A DNA stretch of 64,000 bases from Corbicula japonica (Eukaryota; Mollusca; Bivalvia; Venerida; Cyrenidae). The stretch spans positions 2,542,001 to 2,606,000 of the forward strand of contig JAZAYU010000081.1 of assembly GCA_038501625.1 (NCBI GenBank). The letters run 5' to 3'. The position numbers were made by a program, and so were the translations under genes. Under the pieces are notes generated by a model. It did no database searches, was not told the origin of the DNA, and saw only the letters and a program-made list of their open reading frames with translations. Below, one piece after another: positions 35,671-48,086 of this stretch (positions are counted from its first letter, which is position 1; each line of letters opens with the position of its first letter).

Positions 35671-36085
35671 AAATGATTCAGCTTGTGAAAACGCGGGAAA
35701 ATAAATGTTTTTGAAGGCAATAATGCTTGTTGATAAATCAATAAAATCCCATCTTGGAACAATTCTAGTCCGAGGGGATTTTAGTTTCAGTTATAAAGTA
35801 TAACATTCATGTAGATTTCTATTTTCCTCGTCAAATCTTTAAGTTTCAAAAATGCGCAAACATACATGAAATGGGAGATAACTACCAGAATATACCTGCA
35901 CTGTTTTTCACGCTCTAAATATAGATATTTTTAAGATACGCATTGAAAGATAAAAAGACAATAAGTAACTTGTTTACGTTCGATATATGTTATTTAATGC
36001 CCATCAATATTGACCTGGCACCTCATAAACTTTCGTAAAGGTCATTAGAAAAACACGGGTACATAACCAGCGAATAAATTGATAT
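35671..36085. other. No gene seen
   Basis: AT-rich sequence without recognisable coding or repeat structure. Confidence 0.4.
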
Positions 36086-36086
36086 A

Positions 36087-37317
36087 CAGTTTTTCAACCA
36101 GTTCCGGTTAACTTTTTTAACCATTGTGAAAAAATATATAAAAAGCAATAATCTGAATTTTGTTTCTTGTTTTATAGTATGCGAAATGTGTTACCAAAAT
36201 ATGTTGCAATTATTTTAGTCTCCGCATGTTTTTATTTTCACAAATGTACCAATTATTGACAGACACATTTAAAACAATTCTTGTTAATTCAATCAGTTCC
36301 GACTAAAAAAATCGGAGGACATCTCTCACAGTGTTTTAGATGTCAAATTTGACAGCTGTGCAATGGTTTTGACAGACCGAATACATTTTTATGTGTTCTG
36401 TTCAAAAAATTCTGAAAATAATGTTTAATAAATAAAAAACTCAATTGTGCAAAAAGTTAGTGTTTTTGATAAAAGTATTATCAAAACACTAAAGCACTCA
36501 TGACATCACAAGTTCCGTGGCATAGCCTTCATGAATTGCACTAAGTGCGTCTGATACAAACCTTAAAGTAATCGTCATATGGGATAGAAATGATCACATG
36601 GTAACACAACACCATCCCTCATCATGTCGAGCTGGCCGTGGTGGGTTGTTAGATACTGGTGACCCACAAACTTTTAAATGAAAGTGTCTCTTACTGGGAT
36701 CGAACCTGCACCGTAACGGCGACGCAACTAACTGAACACTTTACCATTTTTGTCTAGGATATCTACGAATGGTGCTAATGACCTTGGAACATGGACAATA
36801 GACTAACCAGCCACAAAACAAAGCTTTAAAGGTCTCATTTCATCATTTTTAACTCCATTTTACCATTTGAAAAGAATTCCAACTCTGGAATCTACACTAC
36901 CTGCTGATTAAAAATTACTGATCCGCAATTTGTTGAAACGCTTGCCTCACAGAAACTGTCACAAAAGCAGAATGCAAATATTTATTCGCACGATATCGCT
37001 TGCGATTGTTAGACCCTGATAAACCCAATATTGCAAATGACCACTTTTTCATTTTAGGGCAATTTAAATTAATTTTTTGCTATGGATGTCACGCTTAACT
37101 GCTACGCGTCGCCAAATTGTGCACACTAGCACCTGCAATAGTCTTTGTCGATGAGGCGCTTGACCAAAAGTTAATAATATTTCAAAGGTTAAAGTTCGTC
37201 AACGTTTAGTTCAAATGCTATTCATTGCGACTTAATTAACATTTTCACTCATTTCACAAAAATATTTCTTTTATGGGATAGGAAATAAAAAGTTAACCGG
37301 AACTGGTTGACAAACTA
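36087..37317. mobile_element. Probable non-autonomous mariner-type element, 1.2 kb
   Basis: The ends match in inverted orientation: CAGTTTTTCAACCAGTTCCG at the left and TAGTTTGTCAACCAGTTCCG read inwards from the right, continuing into GGTTAACTTTTT. Both ends are flanked by TA, the Tc1/mariner target. No transposase frame is visible inside. A tRNA-like segment lies within (36684-36746). Confidence 0.55.
36684..36746 (-). other. tRNA-like sequence
   Basis: Minus-strand GGTTCGATCCC is a good box B, with GTTCAGTTAGTTGCGTC upstream as a weak box A. It is unlikely to be a functional tRNA gene, as I could not close an acceptor stem. Confidence 0.4.
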
Positions 37318-37344
37318 TATTTGTTTACATCACACGTCAGTGAG

Positions 37345-37408
37345 TTGTGGTGTATTGGTATGAATGCCTTACTACCGATTTGATCGTCTTCAGTTCGAAT
37401 CCTTACAA
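37345..37408 (+). other. tRNA-like sequence
   Basis: GTGGTGTATTGGTATGAATG resembles a D-arm/box A and AGTTCGAATCC a box B about 45 bases on. Pairing is imperfect; probably a tRNA-derived remnant. Confidence 0.4.
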
Positions 37409-37699
37409 ACATCACGTTATGAAAATACACATGTTTAAAATTTACTTGTAAGAATTCATTTAAAATCGTTTTACCACATCTGGTTTTATAATAACGTTTA
37501 AATAGTTTTTTTACTATTTTGTTTGTGACGATATGTAACCGTATAGGCTAGAAATGCATTTTTCTTTTGCGCATACAAGCTATATATGCAGTTATAAAAA
37601 CACTACACATGTAGTATGCACAGACAAAAGCGGTATTTACGAGTTTTAAGAGAATGGTAATATTAAAATTAAAATAATAAAAAAAAATAAAAGAGCAGA

Positions 37700-37778
37700 A
37701 ACATGAGGTCGAACCCACGATACGATTTTTTACTTCTACATTCGTGATTGCAAACACCTTTAAACCGACTGCGCCAAG
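37700..37778 (-). other. tRNA-like sequence
   Basis: On the minus strand TGGCGCAGTCGGTTTAAAGG fits box A and GGGTTCGACCTC fits box B. The spacing is somewhat long. Probably a tRNA pseudogene or SINE head. Confidence 0.45.
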
Positions 37779-38295
37779 TGGTCTTCTTAACTTTGACTGT
37801 TTGAAATTGATTATATACATTCGCATTGATTTACAAGTAGATCGTAAAGTTTACAAAACATACCGACTACCCGACTACAAATGCAAGAGTACCAGGTCAA
37901 TATTGTTGGAAAATACCCCGTTCTCAGTGAAATAAACAGTCTTGTATATATACACCGTTAGAAGAAAAAATATATAACAAACTTTCGACATATATTGAGC
38001 CAAACCTGTCTTGCTTTACCAGTAAGTTAATCAAATATTTCGTCGCATTTTATAGTAGATTAGAGAATTTAACATTGTCCGCTTATTCAGTATTTCAGAC
38101 TTACCTAACCCTTAAATAAATTAACCTTAATGTCGAAAATACGTTGTTCCAACAGCCCGTTCCAATAAAATAACACCATAGTCTCTTGATACAGAGATAT
38201 TGTTATAAATACACGCTCTGTAAATTGTGTTTTCTATCTAAATTTTCCCGCTATGTACACTTAACTCTTTCCTGTATAGATACGCATTTTTACGC

Positions 38296-38370
38296 ATGTG
38301 CGACCAGTGTAGATCCAGATCAATCAGCACATCCATGCCGTCTGATCAGGATCTGCACTGATCGCATTTT
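38296..38370 (+). repeat. Short palindromic repeat, left copy
   Basis: GCGACCAGTGTAGATCCAGA at the left and its near complement ending GATCGC at the right make a palindrome of about 70 bases. The same unit lies in inverted orientation at 40267-40333, together with similar flanking bases (CTTTCCTGTATAGATAC here, matched there). Confidence 0.7.
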
Positions 38371-38392
38371 GGTCAGAAATAACCTAATGAAT

Positions 38393-40266
38393 AAACAAGA
38401 GGGCCATGATGGCCCTATATCGCTCACCTGAGTACAAAAGTACTCTCAGCTTGTGGTTTCAGACAAGAAGATTTTTAAAGTTTTTCCTATACAAGTCTAT
38501 ATAAAATGAAGTGACCCCTGGGGCAGGGCCAATTTTGACCCCTGGGAAATAATTTGAACAATCTTTGTAGAGTTCTACTAGAGGATGCTAAATGCCAAAT
38601 ATCTAAGCTCTAGGCCTTGTGGTTTCAGACAAGAAGATTTTTAAAGTTTTTCCTATATAAGTCTATGTAAAAAGAAGTGACCCCTGGGGCGGGGCAAATT
38701 TTGACCCCAGGGAAATAATTTGAACAAACTTTGTAGAGATCCACTAGAGGATGCTAAATGCCAAATATCTCAGCTCTAGGCCTTGTGGTTTCAGACAAGA
38801 AGATTTTTAAAGTTTTTCCTATATAAGTCTATGTCAAATGAAGTGACCCCTGGGGCAGGGCCAATTTTGACCCCAGGGAAATAATTTGAACAATCTTTGT
38901 AGAGTTCCACTAGAGGGTGCTAAATGCCAAATATCTAAGCTCTAGGCCTTGTGGTTTCAGAGAAGAAGATTTTTAAAGTTTTTCTTATATAAGTCTATGC
39001 AAAATGAAGTGACCCCTGGGGCAGGGCCAATTTTGACCCCAGGGAAATAATTTGAACAAACTTTGTAGAGTACCACTAGAGGATGCTAAATGCCAAATAT
39101 CTCAGCTCTAGGCCTTGTGGTTTCAGAGAAGAAGATTTTTAAAGTTTTTCCTATATAAGTCTATGCAAAATGAAGTGACCCCTGGGGCGGGGCCAATTTT
39201 GACCCCAGGGAAATAATTTGAACAATCTTTGTAGAGTTCCACTAGAGGGTGCTAAATGCCAAATATCTAAGCTCTAGGCCTTGTGGTTTCAGACAAGAAG
39301 ACTTTTAAAGTTTTTCTTAATATAGAAGTCTATGCAAAATGAAGTGACGCCTGGGGCGGGGCAAATTTTGACCCCAGGGAAATAATTTGAACAAACTTTG
39401 TAGAGTTCCACTAGAGGATGCTAAATGCCAAATATCTCAGCTCTAGGCCTTGTGGTTTCAGAGAAGAAGATTTTTAAAGTTTTTCCTATAAAAGTCTATG
39501 TCAAATGAAGTGACCCCTGGGGCAGGGCCAATTTTGACCCCAGGGAAATAATTTGAACAATCTTTGTAGAGTTCCACTAGAGGGTGCTAAATGCCAAATA
39601 TCTAAACTCTAGGCCTTGTGGTTTCAGACAAGAAGATTTTTAAAGTTTTTCTTATATAAGTCTATGCAAAATGAAGTGACCCCTGGGGCGGGGCCAATTT
39701 TGACCCCAGGGAAATAATTTGAACAAACTTTGTAGAGTTCCACTAGAGGATGCTAAATGCCAAATATCTAAGCTCTAGGCCTTGTGGTTTCAGACAAGAA
39801 GACTTTTAAAGTTTTTCTTAATATAGAAGTCTATGCAAAATGAAGTGACCCCTGGGGCGGGGCCAATTTTGACCCCATGGAAATAATTTGAACAAACTTT
39901 TGACCCCAGGGCTATAAGTTGAACAATCTTGGTAGAGGACCACTAGGTGATGCTACACAACAAATATCAAAGTTCTAGGCCTTGCGGTTTCAGAGAAGAA
40001 GATTTTTAAAAATTTTATGTTCAAAATCTATTTTTATCCTCTGTGACCTAGATAGGCAATGGACCGGAACCATTTGAACAATTTTGGTAAAGCTTCATGC
40101 AAGTAACATTCCTGCCAAGTTTCAGCAAGATTGGCCCAGGAGTTCAGGAGAAGAAGTCGTTTGAAGAAAAAGTTGACGACGCACGGACGGACGCACGGAC
40201 GACGGACGACGGACATCAGGCGATCACAAAAGCTCACCATGAGCACTTCGTGCTCAGGTGAGCTAA
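38393..40266 (+). mobile_element. Repeat element bounded by CTCACCTGAG inverted ends, carrying a 166-bp array
   Basis: The left end reads GGCCCTATATCGCTCACCTG and the right end GTGCTCAGGTGAGCTAAAA, sharing an inverted CTCACCTGAG. Between them are the 166-bp tandem array and a GACGGACGACGGAC-rich end (about 40170-40220). I recognise these ends as a repeat type very common in bivalve genomes, but cannot give a family name. Confidence 0.6.
38450..40010 (+). repeat. 166-bp tandem repeat array, about 9.5 units
   Basis: The phrase CTTGTGGTTTCAG starts at 38450, 38616, 38782, 38948, 39114, 39280, 39449, 39615 and 39781, a spacing of 166 in all cases but one (169). Units are very similar and contain CTGGGGCRGGGCCAATTTTG. 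The last unit is diverged and partly rearranged. Confidence 0.95.
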
Positions 40267-40374
40267 AAAGCGAACAGTTTAGATCCTGATCAGACGGCAT
40301 GGATGTGCCAGCTGATCTGGATCTAAACTGTTCGCCATAGCAGTAAAGGTGTATCTGTACAGGAAAGTGTTAAG
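40267..40374 (-). repeat. Short palindromic repeat, right copy
   Basis: GCGAACAGTTTAGATCCTGA pairs with its complement ending GATCTAAACTGTTCGC to form a near-perfect palindrome, with a further tail matching the left copy at about 38258-38290 in reverse. Confidence 0.75.
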
Positions 40375-40893
40375 CACTTTTTCATACATAGTTTTCGTGG
40401 ATTTAGTACAATTTTTGAGCATGTAAGTGATGTATGCTGGGTCTTTCCGGAAATTCTTGAAGTCAGAGAAATATTTGGATCAGACTTTTTTTACAAACAA
40501 CAACGAGCATTTGATTTGAGCATCTAGATACACTTGTCAGGTTACCAGCTACGCGCTTGCAAGTTTATCGATTGACAATTTAGTTTGTTCATTCCGCAAA
40601 TAAAACGACAAAATTTAAAAATTAATGACCCTTCGACTATATAAATTGCTTTTTTTAACTTTAAATTGACACGTTTGGTCAACAAACACAATAAAACTAG
40701 TTTAACAGTTCATTTCCTGGTTAGTAAACTCCATTTTGGATGTAGTTCGTCAATATGGCGGCGGCTGCATTATTTCCGAGGTGATTACGTATAGTCACCG
40801 AAGCGTAATCCGAGTGATGATTAGGTTGTTATGGACAACATATAAACAACTTAGTTTCGTTTTTAGTGTTATAAATTGAAATATTTATTGAAA

Positions 40894-43800
40894 ATGAAGT
40901 ATTTTCTAGGTGTTATGGTTATTACAGTTAACGTAAGTTTTTATTGCATTTTCGCTTCCAGTATGTTCTTTTAATGATCGTGGGAGAAGTTTAAAACTGC
41001 GAACGAAATGTAATGAACAAAACTTGATGAAGCACAATTATATGGAACGACAGAGCTGTCTTGTGTTCAGTATGAAAACTTCGTATTCTGGAAAGTACCT
41101 TATGATGAATTTTATGCTGTTCATTCTGTAAGTTCTCTGTCTCGTCTTCTTCAGTAAATATAAATTACTCGCAAGTTATGGCAACTTTTTAAAACTTTGC
41201 TCATTGATTTCAGAATGATCACCAATTAAGGCAACATTAACATTTTGCAGCTAAAATGGCATGTATTAATGTATTAATTGTTTAAAGTAAATTATTGAAT
41301 TCAAAATTCAAGCGCTTTTTGACGTGCGCCGCCAATTGCTATCATTTTCTGTAAAATTTTAATGAAAATAGGTAAATAATAATCATGATACTGTAAATGG
41401 GAGAAAATTGTTACATAATTATGCAATTATTTTGCAGATAATCATGATGACGCATGCCTGTAATTTCACATGTCCAAAGAACAAGCCATACTGCAGTAAC
41501 GCTGGGTGTGTTTTTGAATGTTTGCACCCTTTCTTTATGAATGGTACATACTGTGTCGCTGACTGTGGACATCTTTTTGTGGACAGAGACAGACACTGCA
41601 TTGAGACCTGTCCCGCTGGAAGCTTCATTTTGGAAACCCTTCAACAGGTCAATGCAAATCAATACTTAGAAAGAAAGTGTGTAAAATGTAATGTGACAGA
41701 AGGGTTTATACAAAACAACGAATGTGTTAAGCTATGCCCAGAAAACATGAAGTATATAGAAGATGAAAATCAGGCTAGATGTATACAAACGTGTCCCGCT
41801 GACAACAGTTTCACAACAGAAGTTCAACGGTTTGGTGTTTCTCATAACCAGTGTGTTGCTGAATGTTTAGATCCTTTCTACACAAACGATACTAACTGCG
41901 TTGAAGAATGTGAACATTTCTATGTAGACACAAATCGACATTGTAGTGAAACCTGCCCATCTGAAACATTCAGTATGGGAAAGAGATGTGTACTTTGTAA
42001 TAAATATGAGGAATTCGTCAAAGGTGATGAATGTGTTCACTCTTGTCCAGAGAGGTGGAACTTTATACAGGATGAACATCATGCTAAATGTTTACAAGAA
42101 TGTCCCATTGATGCTCCTTTTATAAATCGTATTAATTATTTTGGTGGAGAGCACAGCCAGTGTGTTGCAAACTGTCCTGATCTTGTAGACGACAAATATT
42201 GTGTATCATCTTGTCCTAATGGGAAGGTACGATATGGAAAACACTGCCTCTACGATTGTCCAGCCTCTAATCCATACATGTTTAACGGTGACTGTCACTC
42301 AAAATGTCAAACTTCGGACATAAATCTAATAACTGACAACTTTACGTGTGTTAAAATATGTCCCCACGAAAGGCCTTTTATAATGAATACTTCTTGCGTC
42401 AGCAATTGTCCTGAAGTTATAAGCATTGACAAATACTGTGCTTCAAAATGTGGTGAACACGAAATATTATTCAATAATTCATGTTTAGAATTCTGTCCAC
42501 CTTTAACAGTAACTTTCAATAGAACGTGTATAGAGGAATGTCCTGCTGAAAGTCCTTTAGCTTGTAGAACAACAAAAGGCCAGACTTGTGGAAGTGACCC
42601 CGATAACAACGAAGCTCATACAGTTTGTGTTTATCGGTGTCCAGATAACATGTTTGTATGGAAAAATACGTGTTTATATGAATGTCCAAGCGGAATACCT
42701 AGTGTTGCGCGAGAATACAGGGAAGAGTGTCCTTTTTATAGCCCATATCAGATTTCTTACTACTTGAATAGTGGTTGTAATTTCAGAGGGTGTGTTAATA
42801 GCAAGTTGATGCTTAAGTGTACTGCTGAGTGTCCGGACAACACGTTTGTATTTAACAGGACCTGCTTTTTTTACTGCCCATCTCCACTTTTTCAGTTTGA
42901 GAAGAATTGCATTGCAAAATGTCCTGATAATTCACCTGTGCGAATTAACTCTACCGTTAGTATTAATGTTTGGGAACTACAAAACTCGTATTGGTATGGA
43001 TCAAGATTTGTATCGAAAAGCAAAACTATTGATGTTGTAAAGTGTGTTTCTTCTTGCGATACATCACTTGTACAGGTAGATTCTATGTGTAGTGATAAAT
43101 GTCCAGACACGGCACCGTTTGTTCACGACCGTGTATGCTACAATGACAGTTGTACGACAAAATATATAAAATATGCTGAAAATTGGTATCGTTTGCATTG
43201 AAAGTTGTGACGGTTACATCGTCGAGAACAACTACATTTGTTATAGAAAATGCCCTCAAACCCTTATCGTTTACAATCGATCTTGCGTGGCGGAATGCCC
43301 GAATAGTCATAGATACGTTGTACAATCAACCTACGAAAATTGTTATTATCCATGTGCGCCTGAAAATTTACGATTTGAATGCACAGCAGTGTGTCCAAAA
43401 GGCTACTTTAGCAAACAATATCAATGTGTAAACTTTTGCGAGCCACCACTGTACACATTTCAAAATGAGTGTTTGTCCACATGCCCAATTTCAGCACAAT
43501 ATATTGATGATTCGATCATCCAGGTATCAGTTTTTAAAAACTTTAGCACATACATTAAGATGATAAACGTTGGGCAACATATTCGATCTTGCGTTGGTGT
43601 GTGTCCTAGTAACAAGGTTTTAAATGGACAGATTTGCGCCGAATCATGCCCTATACATTCAATATTCATTAGGAATCGAACATGTTCAAAAGAAACTTGC
43701 TCTACGAAGTGGACTTACCGTGAATCAGGGTTAGGCATATTTTGCCTTGATGAATGCCCAGAATATACGCTTAAATACAACCAAACATGTGTCAGTCGAT

Positions 43801-46217
43801 GCCCGATAACTCACAAAGTTTTCGAGTCCGCCTGTGTTCCTTATTGTCCCCTTTCGGCACAGTTTACAAGTAAAGAGCCAAGGGAAACAGATTTGTTTAA
43901 TTGTACCAGTAACAATCTTGTTGGTAAAATATGCTCAAATGCTTCTCATCATATTTGCAAGAAAGAATGCCCATACGATAGCTATATTGTAGGAAAAACA
44001 TGTGTCGCTCGGTGTCCAGATGATCATTTCATTTTTGGTCAACTTTGTTTGAAACAGTGCCCCATTTCCGCTCCATTTATACAGCCAATATTTGTATTTT
44101 GTTACAACATGGCTTTCGGATATTTATGCAAATAGTGATTTGTTTTGGTTTCAATTTGTTGAACAAATAGATCAATTTAAATGCGAGGAAGTGTGTTCTA
44201 ATGGATCGTATAAACTTGGAAATTCCTTTACATGTGTAACAAAATGTACGAAACCATTGCCACTGCATTTTAACGATGAATGCGTTGGTTCATGTCCTGC
44301 TGGAACACTGCTGGACGATTCGCGACAAAGTTGCGTATATACTTGCCCAAGTGATACCGCAAAGTATAACCTCTCGTGTAGCAAAAACTGTCCTGAGCAT
44401 TTGAAGTTTATTTTTAACTCAGAATGTATACCGGAATGTCCAGACTCCGCACCATTTGGATTGAAAAACGATCGATTTACTTGTCGAAAGTCTTGTGGAG
44501 ATGACAAATTATTTAAAGACGGGGACTGCATATACAAATATAAATGTGAAGATCCGTGGTTCGAAAATAAAGGCGCTTGTGTAAAGACATGTCCAACAGG
44601 TTTTGTTTGGTTCAATTCCTGTATCGGCAATACAGCATTATACATTATAATATCGTGTTTCTGTGTGGTGTTTATTGCAGAACTGTTTTTTGTGGCACCG
44701 TTTTTGTGGGAAGGTTTTCAAGTGATAGCGTATATATGGAATTTGCAGGTAAGTCATGCCGTAAATAGACTAGCCACTAGTCTGATAATTAGTTTGTTTT
44801 GTCTTTTTATTTATATTTTATACATCATAACATTATTGTAGCCAGTCTATGTTCGATTATACTGCATTGAGAGAGATGTCTCTATCAGATGAAGTTCAGA
44901 TAGAGATGTAGACTGGCTCAAGATAATTAGTTGGAGAATTAATAAAAACAAAATACTTCATCGCCTGGAATCCAGGCTATGCCGTAAATTACCACACCGC
45001 AAATGAATCAAAATATTGCTCATGGTAAATCTTAAGCGTTTAAAACTGTTGTTGTACTCAATAATAGAAGTTAGAAGACCTGCAAAGCAATTGACACAAA
45101 AATATTGCTTTTTTAAACGAGCTTCAATGCATTTAATAATATTTGATTTTAGTGCAAATCTCTCCATACGTAGCCTACCCAGGCTAAGTCATGTAAGTGT
45201 AAATCATTGTTAACATTTTCGTTAATTTCAAATGTTGGTAATATCGTGAAATTGTCGTTTTAACGACACGTTAGTTATTGTAGATTCTACCTTGACGGAC
45301 ATCAAATATATTGTAATAAACATACAAGGAATTTAAGAATATAAATTTCCTCTTATCACAGTAAATTGACATAATCTTTAATGCTTGATGTTTGCGCATG
45401 AAATGCCAGGCTTTTTTACCTCCTTTACCTTGTTTTAATCTTCGTCATTTATGATAACAGGTACGTGAATATCCTTCAAAAATCTTCTTAATTTCACATA
45501 TTATGACATTTGACCATATGTGCCTATATAAAACACAGGGAATGCAATCGTAACCCGCTAAGTAACTCGTCACAAGGATTTTCCAGCTACAGCCTTGACA
45601 CGAGGTTTTCGCTGGTCAAGCATTTCAACAACTAAAATCTACTATTTGAATTAATAACATCTCATTGATAGTCCTTTTTGGTTTAGCTACCGAACATTTT
45701 TAATATCTTCGCTTGTGTTGTCCAATCCATTACATGATGTACACTATACGTGTTCACTTGGGTCTTTAAAAATAAGTGACATTTCCAGAAATATATCATA
45801 CAGCTTGATTCATTACAATATGTGAAATTACTTAATAGACGGCAGTGATTATTTAAGGATTTAATTGATTACTATAATTACATTAATATTACAAATGTGT
45901 GCGCTTAAAGTAATTCAATTTGTATACACAGATACAAGCGATAAAGCCCGTAAAGGATTGTATAATGACACAAGCAATTCATTTAAAATATTTTGATCTA
46001 TTTAATATTTCAGGAAAGAATAAAAACCGCACAAAGGCAAATGTGGAGTAGAAAGAAATCAAGATCTACTGATGTTAAAGCTAATGTACGCAACAAGAAT
46101 GTGTTTTACCTAAACAAACAATACAACGAGGACACAGATAAAACAGCTCCTGGTTTCATTCGGAGTTGTGAATCACAAATATTCCAGATAAAAATAGAAG
46201 ATGATACACCGTGTTAA
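40894..46217 (+). pseudogene. Large cysteine-rich type I membrane protein gene with two frameshifts
   Basis: Exon 1 (40894-40932) encodes MKYFLGVMVITVN and ends at a GTAAGT donor. Exon 2 begins at 41438 after TTTTGCAG in the same phase, completing a signal peptide. Exon 2 runs to 44748, and exon 3 (46014-46217) follows another GTAAGT intron in phase 0. The product would be about 1,180 residues. Some two dozen CP-containing cysteine repeats (pattern CxxxCP, with N-x-S/T sites) resemble furin-like/growth-factor-receptor cysteine-rich repeats. One transmembrane segment follows (ALYIIISCFCVVFIAELFFV) and then a roughly 85-residue basic, then acidic, tail ending IEDDTPC. One-base shifts near 43190 and near 44088 break exon 2. 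Because the rest is so well preserved, they could be assembly errors; otherwise this is a young pseudogene. It is most like an orphan surface receptor; the ligand is unknown. Confidence 0.75.
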
Positions 46218-46436
46218 ATTTCAGAAAAACAGGCAGAATTTTGGGCAGAGTTATTGGTCATGTTATATAAATAGTTTTGATTATCATTAGTAGTGTATTG
46301 TATAATATGTGTATGATATACTTATTTAACAGTAACGCGGTTTTAAGAAGATATTTTGCAAAAAAATGTGTATTGTAGTCTTTGGCATTGTTTTAGAGTC
46401 ATAGGATGACCATGTGTTAATTTTTTGAAAACATGT
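46218..46436. other. 3' flank of the cysteine-rich gene
   Basis: No canonical AATAAA was seen in the first bases after the stop. No other feature. Confidence 0.3.
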
Positions 46437-46848
46437 AACACTGTCGTGATCGAGCACCGGCACGGTCTTTTCGGTCACCGGTATTGTCATACAATATGGC
46501 GGATTGTTTACCATCTGAAAGGTATGTGTATAGATTTTACTTCACTAAATAGATCAAATATCAATTAGTTGTCAATTAATTTCATCATTGAGGAAATCAT
46601 ATATGTAACAAATACACATGCTTTTGATATTGGAAAAGCTTTGATTGTTTCAAACTTCGAGTCTAAGTTGGCGGTTTGACAGAATGCAATGAATGATGCA
46701 ATTAATTGACAACTTAGGAAATGGTATGTGATCTATTCAGTGAAGTAAAATCTATACACATACCTTTCAGATGGTAAACAGTCCGCCATATTGTATGACA
46801 ATACCGTTGCCCGAAGAGTCGGTGCCGGTGCTCGATCACGACAGTGTT
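46437..46848. mobile_element. Fold-back MITE, 412 bp
   Basis: AACACTGTCGTGATCGAGCA at the left is matched in inverted orientation at the right end. Pairing continues imperfectly for about 125 bases of each arm, including the shared segment around CATACAATATGGCGGA. The middle is unpaired. No convincing target duplication was found. Confidence 0.8.
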
Positions 46849-47079
46849 GTACGTTCAAAAATTATGGGGCACAGTATTGTTTTCTCTCAAGGTACTCTCT
46901 CCTTTGATATGATTCTTTTTTACCGTTCTTCCTTTTATCTAACTACAAGATTACTACTTTATGAGGTACAGTCTCTAAGTCACCAATTGATATGTTATGT
47001 TTCATTGTTGTCTCGTTTATGCTTTCTGTGTTATGCTGTAGCTCATGCTATCATTTACCATGACCTGAGAGGAATAAAT

Positions 47080-47162
47080 TATCGTATCCTATCGTATAGT
47101 ATCGTTTCGTATTGTATCGTATCGCATCGTATTGTTTCGCGTCGTATCGTATTATATTGTAT
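47080..47162. repeat. Degenerate (TATCG)n microsatellite
   Basis: Five-base units of the form TATCG, TTTCG and CATCG run for about 80 bases. Confidence 0.85.
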
Positions 47163-48012
47163 AACTGTCGGTTGCTGATAGATACAAGCTGTAGAATGCA
47201 GGTTTAATAAAATGAAAAGTAGTTTTATAGAAACGAAAATTAACAACTCTAATATTTGTTTGAGACTAATTTGAGACAAATCACTGTTTACATAATTGTT
47301 AGCTCCCTACTCATATCATTACAATGACGTGCCACTATAGTCCGATTTTACGCATTGAGCCGTGAATGTACTTTTGTATTTATAGATTTTTGGAATATTC
47401 CACAAAATAGGGAAATTAGATATTTCCATTATAGCTTATAATGTTATAGTTGTACTATCTTATACAAAAGCTTTCATGGCCGTGACAGTAACGTATCTGA
47501 TTTTTAATAATATGGCATAAGGGTTGTTTGTTCGAATCCTATATGGGGAATTTCTTGTTTTCTGTTTTCTTAATTTGTAATTTTGTCTCTATACATTTAT
47601 ATAGACACCAGCAAAAATACCATTAAACCGTGCAGATTTCGAGTAAGCTTTCATCGAACAGGTTGATAAGATGTCTCGATAGAAGCTTTCTCAAACACAG
47701 TTTTTGGACGATCCGAAAAAATGTGCAAAATGGTGTTGATTTTTGTAAATAAAAGAAAGAGAACGCAATGATGGTTCTAATAACTACAGTTGTTTACAAA
47801 ACGCCCGGGTTTACAGGTGTGATCGCATCTAAGGTGCAGAGGTTTAAGGGGTCACGGCAAGCTGCTCAACAAAAATATATTGTTATAAAATGGACAAAAT
47901 CAAAAGGTAATTGAAATAACCCAAAGATAATCAACTTAATGAATAAAACCATATCATAGGAACTAAACGAAAATTATAAAAAGCGAATGAAAGAAAAAAA
48001 TAAAAAAAGTTT

Positions 48013-48086
48013 CTGTTTTAGGAATCGAACTTGCAATATCTTGCATCTTAGCACGAGATCCTTATCCACGGAGCTATCACGTCGTG
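48013..48086 (-). other. tRNA-like sequence
   Basis: Minus-strand GATAGCTCCGTGGATAAGG fits a box A/D-arm and AGTTCGATTCC a box B, at about the right spacing. The acceptor stem is poor. It is probably a tRNA pseudogene or SINE head. Confidence 0.5.

Noticed and set aside
36457..36491. Short hairpin AGTGTTTTTGATAA with its complement
   Set aside because: It is a perfect but very short stem without other copies or context in the window.
38450..40010. Regular repeats that might suggest a CRISPR array
   Set aside because: The units are contiguous 166-bp tandem copies without unique spacers, and the DNA is eukaryotic.
46771..47178. 135-codon ORF
   Set aside because: It begins in a MITE arm and ends in a TATCG microsatellite; its sequence has no protein-like features.
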